Assembly (NCBI GenBank): GCA_029960065.1
Contig: JASCOF010000005.1
Span: 248,001 to 312,000, forward strand
Length of the DNA stretch: 64,000 bases
Source: Flavobacteriaceae bacterium PS02336
GTDB lineage: Bacteria > Bacteroidota > Bacteroidia > Flavobacteriales > Flavobacteriaceae
Reading direction: 5' to 3'
Made by a program: the position numbers and the translations under genes. The notes below the pieces were generated by a model. The model searched no databases, had not been told where the DNA came from, and saw only the letters and a program-made list of their open reading frames with translations. Of the stretch, positions 59,175 to 64,000 are shown piece by piece (the stretch's first letter is position 1; every line of letters starts with the position of its first letter).

Positions 59175-60808
59175 TAGTTGTTTGCTCTTTGAAGTTCAAC
59201 AGAATTTAAGATTCGAGTTGTAATCTCGTTTGCATATGTATCGCCTTCTTCATGTAAAACCATGATTTGCTGTAAACCTTGGTCTTGTTTGAAAAGTAAC
59301 AATTCATAATATGCTTTTGTACTCGTTTTAGTTGTCGGATTAAGGATGGACATTGTTCCATAACCTTTAACACCTTGAATACCTTCGTTGGTCTGAAAAT
59401 CTTCTTGTTTTACAATAATATTTTGCGCCCCTTGAGCTTCCATAACTTTTAACGATCCTTCCAGAGCTTTTGCTAAATCTATCTCAGTTGGCTGTTTGAA
59501 TTTGGCAGTAGAAACGGTAACATAGAAATTGTCAATCATGCTTCCATAAACAAATAGCTGCATTTCTTTAATTAATGCCATTGTTTCTTTTGGCAGTACT
59601 TTTTCAGTATCCATTCTTTTTAAAACCTTTGGAGTTTCAATCAAAACAGCTGGATTTCCGTAAGCACTTTTTACCCATTCGCCTTCTAATAATTCTTTAG
59701 AAGGATGACCAATTAAATTGTCTTTTACGTAATTGAAACCTTTCGTTACTACGAAAAAAGTCGTTGTTGCCGTTAGTAAAAACACTACAGCTGCAACTGC
59801 ATATCCAATTCTTGCATTTCGTTTTTTGCGAAGCTGTGCCTGAATTTGCTTTTGTCTCTGGGCTTCGTTCAATAGTTGATCTTCAATGTCCTCAGGAACT
59901 TCTGTTGGGATCGCATTATCTAAGGTTAAAATTACTTTCTGAATTTTGTTTCTATCGTCTGTAATTTCAAAATCAAGTGGTTTAGATTTTGCAAATTTCA
60001 CCAAATCGGCCTGACGTAAAACGCGTTCTAAATTCTCTACTGTTTCTGGCGTCAAAGTCATTTTCTTTTGAGTCGATGCCGTTCTAATAGCCTGAATCAA
60101 TTCAGAAGTCGTACTTTCCATTGCAGGAATATGAATCGCTTCTTCAATATAATTTCTGGCGATATCGGTTAATTCACTATAATATTCTTTGATTTCACCT
60201 TTTTGAACTAGTTCTTTTTTCTCTAAGTTGTTTAATAAACTTGTTGCTTTTTCGATCGGTGTTTTATAAACTTCTTCTTCAATTTTTTTCAATTGACGTT
60301 TTTTAACGTACCAATAAACAAAAGCACCAATTCCGATAATTGCCAAAGCAATTAAAACGTAAATCCACCAATTTCCAATTCCGTCATCTACTGCGGAAAT
60401 GTCTTTGATGTCATACATTTTCTGTTGTAAAGTGTCGACTTTCACAGCGGCAACTTCAACCTTGATAGAATCAGAAAAGAAAGGTTTTTTGTCGATTAAA
60501 ATCTTGACGCTTGGAATTGTATAACGACCAGAATCAAACTGTGTTAAACCATATTTTTTAACCAATTCGTAAGTGTCATCTTTCTTAACCGTATCAACAG
60601 GGTAAGACTGAATAACTTCTAACGGACCAATATTTTTAAGTTTCGGAAATTCAACTTTTGATTTTGAGTTTACGACAGTTTTTAGCGTCAGTTTAAACTC
60701 TGCACCAATTTTGTTTTTTGTTGTATCAATGCTTGTTTCTACTGGTTTCTGCTGTGCAAAAATCATAGTAGAAAAAAGTAATAAAAATATATAAAGTTTA
60801 AATTTCAT
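59174..60808 (-). CDS. Bat-operon BatD-like/DUF4381-type membrane protein
   Basis: 544 residues from the ATG at 60808, which starts a clear signal peptide (KFKLYIFLLLFSTMIFAQQ). An N-terminal Ig-like BatD-type region (about 25-135), a membrane helix (about 153-172), a cytosolic helical segment (about 175-310, EYYSELTDIARNYIEEAIHIPAMESTTSEL) and a second membrane helix (about 335-355) lead to a C-terminal domain with VLHEEG near the end. The helical part resembles DUF4381 proteins of such operons. Lies between DUF58 and BatA; coupled to batA. Exact role unknown. Confidence 0.82.
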   Translation of the reverse strand: MKFKLYIFLLLFSTMIFAQQKPVETSIDTTKNKIGAEFKLTLKTVVNSKSKVEFPKLKNIGPLEVIQSYPVDTVKKDDTYELVKKYGLTQFDSGRYTIPSVKILIDKKPFFSDSIKVEVAAVKVDTLQQKMYDIKDISAVDDGIGNWWIYVLIALAIIGIGAFVYWYVKKRQLKKIEEEVYKTPIEKATSLLNNLEKKELVQKGEIKEYYSELTDIARNYIEEAIHIPAMESTTSELIQAIRTASTQKKMTLTPETVENLERVLRQADLVKFAKSKPLDFEITDDRNKIQKVILTLDNAIPTEVPEDIEDQLLNEAQRQKQIQAQLRKKRNARIGYAVAAVVFLLTATTTFFVVTKGFNYVKDNLIGHPSKELLEGEWVKSAYGNPAVLIETPKVLKRMDTEKVLPKETMALIKEMQLFVYGSMIDNFYVTVSTAKFKQPTEIDLAKALEGSLKVMEAQGAQNIIVKQEDFQTNEGIQGVKGYGTMSILNPTTKTSTKAYYELLLFKQDQGLQQIMVLHEEGDTYANEITTRILNSVELQRANN

Positions 60809-60872
60809 TTGATTAACGATTGTTGATTTTAGATTAACGATTTTTGATTTGTTAATCAAAATTGCCAGATTT

Positions 60873-61736
60873 TTATCGCGATTTGAAATAGCCTAATAGT
60901 TTAGTTACGTAATTTTCGTCAACTCTGGTGTTGACAATTCCTGCTCCAGATTTACGGAATGTATCTTTAAAATAATTCAATTTTTCTTGATAATGTTTCT
61001 CATAATTCATTCGAACTGTTTTTGAACCCGTATCAACCAATTGTAATTTCCCCGTTTCGGCATCCAGCATGGTTACCATTCCTAAATTTGGAATTTTTTC
61101 TTCGCGGATATCGTATACTCGAACACCTGTAATGTCGTGTTTTTTGGAAGCAATTTTCAAAGTATGCTCATAAGAATCAGACATGAAATCTGAAATCATA
61201 AAAATGATCGCTTTCTTTTTTTGAGTTCCAGATAAAAATTTCAAAGCTTGTGCGATGTCTGTTTTATGACTTTTTGGTTCAAATTCGATTAATTCACGAA
61301 TGATGCGTAGTACGTGCGAACGTCCTTTTTTTGGCGGAATATATAATTCTATTGTATCAGAAAATAAGATTAAACCAATTTTGTCATTATTCTGTGTAGC
61401 CGAAAAAGCCATCGTTGCCGCAATTTCGGTTACGATGTCTTTTTTGAATTGATTTTTAGAACCAAAAGATTCCGAACCCGAAATATCAACCATTAAAACC
61501 ATGGTCAATTCGCGTTCTTCTTCAAATACTTTAACGTGAGCTTCGTTGTAGCGTGCGGTTACATTCCAATCGATGTTACGAATATCATCTCCGTATTGGT
61601 ATTGACGCACCTCGCTAAACGTCATTCCTCGTCCTTTAAATGAAGAGTGGTATTCTCCCGAAAAGATATGATTACTCAGTCTTTTCGTTTTGATTTCTAT
61701 TTTCCGTACTTTTTTTAAAAGCTCTTTTGTATCCAT
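60873..61736 (-). CDS. DUF58 domain protein
   Basis: 287 residues. The DUF58 signature RGMTFSEVRQYQYGDDIRNIDWNVTARY (about 36-63) and a VWA-like region (LMVDISGSESFGSKNQFKKDI, about 83-103) are visible. DUF58 proteins pair with MoxR ATPases and are thought to be substrates or adaptors in metal-cofactor or complex assembly. It follows moxR with 93 bp between. Cytosolic, no membrane segment seen. Confidence 0.92.
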   Translation of the reverse strand: MDTKELLKKVRKIEIKTKRLSNHIFSGEYHSSFKGRGMTFSEVRQYQYGDDIRNIDWNVTARYNEAHVKVFEEERELTMVLMVDISGSESFGSKNQFKKDIVTEIAATMAFSATQNNDKIGLILFSDTIELYIPPKKGRSHVLRIIRELIEFEPKSHKTDIAQALKFLSGTQKKKAIIFMISDFMSDSYEHTLKIASKKHDITGVRVYDIREEKIPNLGMVTMLDAETGKLQLVDTGSKTVRMNYEKHYQEKLNYFKDTFRKSGAGIVNTRVDENYVTKLLGYFKSR

Positions 61737-61740
61737 TTTT

Positions 61741-61828
61741 TTGGATTGCAGATTTTAGATATTAGATTTTAGATTATTTCTAGATTGCAGTTTTAAATCT
61801 AAAATCTGCAATCTAAAATCTAAAATTT
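61741..61828. repeat. Word-repeat spacer (TAGATTTTAGATTGCAG family)
   Basis: GGATTGCAGATTTTAGATAT and repeats on the left pair with ATCTAAAATCTGCAATCTAA on the right. Related words occur at 1815-1848 and 2209-2245. It lies between the moxR-like and DUF58 genes. Confidence 0.6.
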
Positions 61829-61829
61829 A

Positions 61830-62834
61830 TTAAGGTACTTCAATCTCGTTAACGATTTTGTTGATAATGTCTACAGAAGTAATGTTTTCTGCTTCTGCTT
61901 CGTAAGTGATTCCAACTCTGTGACGTAACACATCGTGAACAACGGCACGAACGTCTTCTGGAATTACGTAACCACGACGTTTGATGAAAGCATAACATTT
62001 AGCAGCATTAGCCAAGTTGATACTTCCACGAGGAGAAGCTCCAAAACTGATAAGCGGTTTTAAATCGGCTAATTTGTATTTTTCTGGGTAACGCGTTGCG
62101 AAAATTATATCTAAGATGTATTTCTCAATTTTTTCGTCCATATAAACTTCACGAACTGCTTCTTGGGCACGTAAAATCTGATCTACAGACACAACTGGAT
62201 TTACTTTTTCGTAAGATCCCTTTAAGTTTTGACGAATTACAAAACGCTCCTCATCAATTTTTGGGTAGTCAATTACGGTTTTTAACATAAAACGGTCAAC
62301 TTGCGCTTCAGGAAGTTGGTATGTTCCTTCTTGCTCAACTGGGTTTTGTGTTGCCAATACTAAAAACGGACGATCTAATTTGAAAGTAGTGTCACCAATA
62401 GTAACTTGTTTCTCCTGCATTGCCTCTAAAAGTGCTGATTGCACCTTTGCTGGAGCACGGTTAATCTCATCGGCAAGTACGAAATTGGCGAAAATTGGTC
62501 CTTTTTTAATTGAGAATTCGTTTGCTTTAATATTGTAAATCATGGTTCCGATAACATCGGCAGGTAATAAATCGGGCGTAAACTGAATACGGCTGAAAGA
62601 ACCTTGAACCGCTTGAGATAATGTATTTATAGCCAAAGTTTTTGCCAGACCCGGAACTCCTTCCAATAAAATATGCCCTTGTCCAAGTAATCCAATTAAT
62701 AGACGCTCGACCATATGTTTCTGACCCACAATAACTTTGTTCATTTCCATTGTAAGAAGGTCTATAAAGGCACTTTCTCTTTCAATTTTTTCATTTATCG
62801 CTCTAATGTCTAAAGTCGTTGTATTTTCTTCCAT
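61830..62834 (-). CDS. MoxR family AAA+ ATPase
   Basis: 334 residues. Walker A GVPGLAKT (about 59-66), Walker B VLADEINRAP (about 118-127), LATQNPVEQEGTYQLPEAQVDRF and a C-terminal lid (SFGASPRGSINLANAAKCYAF) identify a MoxR ATPase, a chaperone-like AAA+ that remodels VWA partners. It is the first gene of the eight-gene Bat operon, with VWA proteins BatA and BatB downstream. Cytosolic. Confidence 0.95.
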   Translation of the reverse strand: MEENTTTLDIRAINEKIERESAFIDLLTMEMNKVIVGQKHMVERLLIGLLGQGHILLEGVPGLAKTLAINTLSQAVQGSFSRIQFTPDLLPADVIGTMIYNIKANEFSIKKGPIFANFVLADEINRAPAKVQSALLEAMQEKQVTIGDTTFKLDRPFLVLATQNPVEQEGTYQLPEAQVDRFMLKTVIDYPKIDEERFVIRQNLKGSYEKVNPVVSVDQILRAQEAVREVYMDEKIEKYILDIIFATRYPEKYKLADLKPLISFGASPRGSINLANAAKCYAFIKRRGYVIPEDVRAVVHDVLRHRVGITYEAEAENITSVDIINKIVNEIEVP

Positions 62835-63046
62835 ATAAATATTTTTAAAACCTTGATTTTTACGCCTAATTTTTGAGAGTGCAAATTGAATATTTTTTAA
62901 GAAGTAAGATGTTAAAGAATGGTTAAAACTTCGACCAATGACCTAATTTTAAGGACTAATTGTGAATCTATTTTTATATTTTTAAGAACTTTGATGATTA
63001 TGTTTTATTAAAGCATAATTATTACCAAAAATAACGCATAACTATT

Positions 63047-63922
63047 ATGAGCAAAACAGTCTTATCGCCTATAATTTCGGGCACTATGAATTGGGGAGTT
63101 TGGGATAAAAACCTTACAACTAAAGAAATGGAAAACATGATACAAGTGAGTATCGAAAACAAAATTACGACTTTTGATCACGCGGATATTTACGGTTCGT
63201 ATACGACCGAAGCCGATTTTGGAAAAGCCTTTCACGCAAGTAAAATTGATCGTGAAAAATTACAATTAATTACAAAATGCGGTATTCAGATGATTGCTGA
63301 TAAACGCCCTGAAAACAAAATCAAACATTACAATTATTCGAAAGACTATATTATTAAGTCGGTCGAAGGATCTTTAAAGAACTTAAAAACAGATTACGTA
63401 GACGTTTTTTTATTACACAGACCAAGTCCGTTAATGCAGGCAGATGAAATTGCAGAAGCGGTTGAGAAATTAAAAGGAGAAGGAAAAATTATTGATTTTG
63501 GACTTTCAAACTTTACCAGTTCCCAAACTGAATTGATTCGTCAGAAAACAGAAGTTAGTTATAATCAGGTACAATTTTCGGCAACACATTATGAAGCAAT
63601 GACAGACGGAAGTTTGGATTATATGCAGACACACGGAATTCGTCCTTTATCCTGGAATCCGCTTGGAACTGTTTTTAGAGAAGATACAAAACAAACACGT
63701 CGTCTTAAAAAATTGTTTTCTACTTTATTAGAGAAATATCACTTAGGTGCAGATACACTTCTTTTATCTTGGATTTTAAAACATCCTGCAAAAGTTATTC
63801 CGATTGCGGGAACTGTTAATGTTGCCAGAATTCAATCTTTATCAAAAGCAGTTGAATTAGAAATGGATACAGAAGACTGGTTCGCGATCTGGACAGAAAG
63901 TATGGGCGACGATGTGCCTTAA
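63047..63922 (+). CDS. Aldo/keto reductase (YdhF-like)
   Basis: 291 residues with a TIM-barrel layout: active-site Asp and Tyr in FDHADIYGSY (about 43-52), Lys in LITKCGIQM (about 78) and His in VFLLHRPSPL (about 123). NADPH-dependent reduction of aldehydes or ketones is expected, physiological substrate unknown. No recognised partner nearby; the Bat operon begins divergently 212 bp away. Ends 12 bp before a dispersed repeat copy. Confidence 0.93.
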   Translation: MSKTVLSPIISGTMNWGVWDKNLTTKEMENMIQVSIENKITTFDHADIYGSYTTEADFGKAFHASKIDREKLQLITKCGIQMIADKRPENKIKHYNYSKDYIIKSVEGSLKNLKTDYVDVFLLHRPSPLMQADEIAEAVEKLKGEGKIIDFGLSNFTSSQTELIRQKTEVSYNQVQFSATHYEAMTDGSLDYMQTHGIRPLSWNPLGTVFREDTKQTRRLKKLFSTLLEKYHLGADTLLLSWILKHPAKVIPIAGTVNVARIQSLSKAVELEMDTEDWFAIWTESMGDDVP

Positions 63923-63933
63923 TTTTTAGTTTT

Positions 63934-63958
63934 CAGTCGCAGTGACAGTATTCAGTTA
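63934..63958. repeat. Dispersed intergenic repeat (copy 2)
   Basis: CAGTCGCAGTGACAGTATTC and the bases after it match 12393-12417 with two differences. At this site the window ends before a complete hairpin could be seen. Confidence 0.6.
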
Positions 63959-64000
63959 AACGCGTAAAAAAAATAGTTGCCATAGATTAAAAGAATTTTC

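Noticed and set aside
61741..61828. CRISPR array suspected from regularly repeated words in spacers
   Set aside because: Repeats are contiguous, degenerate and inverted, with no unique spacers of constant length and no cas genes in the window.

Overview
The window is about 64 kb of an AT-rich chromosome from a Bacteroidota bacterium, most likely a Flavobacterium-type member of the Flavobacteriaceae. Evidence for this: SusC-like TonB receptors with a carboxypeptidase-like N-terminal domain; a complete Bat (aerotolerance) operon; promoters of the Bacteroidota type (TTG, about 19 bp, TAnnTTTG); starts without clear Shine-Dalgarno sequences; and intergenic spacers filled with palindromic repeats. 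No rRNA, tRNA, CRISPR array, transposase or integrase gene was seen.

Layout. 1-5000: 3' end of a GH95 glycosidase gene, cvpA, pheS and two hypothetical genes. 4000-10800 (minus): a tight four-gene envelope operon of TonB receptor, DUF4876-like lipoprotein, DUF6850-like barrel and di-heme peroxidase. 11100-16050: gpsA, an iron-type alcohol dehydrogenase, an exported DJ-1/PfpI protein divergent from a LysR regulator, and a PKD lipoprotein. 16050-26860 (plus): the most interesting region, an NrtR-headed NAD/ADP-ribose gene cluster. 27000-32000 (mainly minus): nadD, gmk, yicC and small housekeeping genes. 32000-42300 (minus): a large TonB receptor, pgi, and an operon of DUF3108, tryptophan dioxygenase, M23 peptidase and small exported proteins. 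42300-45000 (minus): hppD and hmgA. 45000-51500: patatin/BamA-like phospholipase, uvrC, an aspartoacylase-like protein and 5-formyl-THF cyclo-ligase. 51900-62850: a VWA lipoprotein convergent with an eight-gene MoxR-DUF58-Bat operon. 63000-63922: an aldo/keto reductase.

How the central cluster may work. NrtR is a Nudix-type regulator that senses NAD metabolites. It is followed by a divergent PRPP-synthetase-like enzyme, a PARG-like hydrolase, a small protein plus VWA-like protein, a short adenylosuccinate-synthetase-like enzyme, a NADAR glycosidase, the NAD-consuming RNA 2'-phosphotransferase KptA, two ADP-ribosylglycohydrolases, a calcineurin-like phosphatase, a deoxyribosyltransferase-like protein and nicotinamide phosphoribosyltransferase, then a strong terminator. 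Four different ADP-ribose-cleaving folds are combined with an NAD-consuming enzyme and a nicotinamide-recycling pair. This suggests a regulated module that reverses ADP-ribosylation and/or repairs RNA while refilling NAD. Two 21-bp inverted repeats of identical geometry, exactly 52 bp apart, sit at the nrtR/prs-like junction; one covers the promoter, and they are probable NrtR operators.

Outside genes, the window holds several families of intergenic inverted repeats. These include a nested pair of 23-bp stems related to each other by compensatory changes, a 31-bp perfect stem, a 25-bp REP-like pair and many 'word-repeat' spacers. There is also a candidate small RNA or attenuator upstream of the tryptophan dioxygenase operon.
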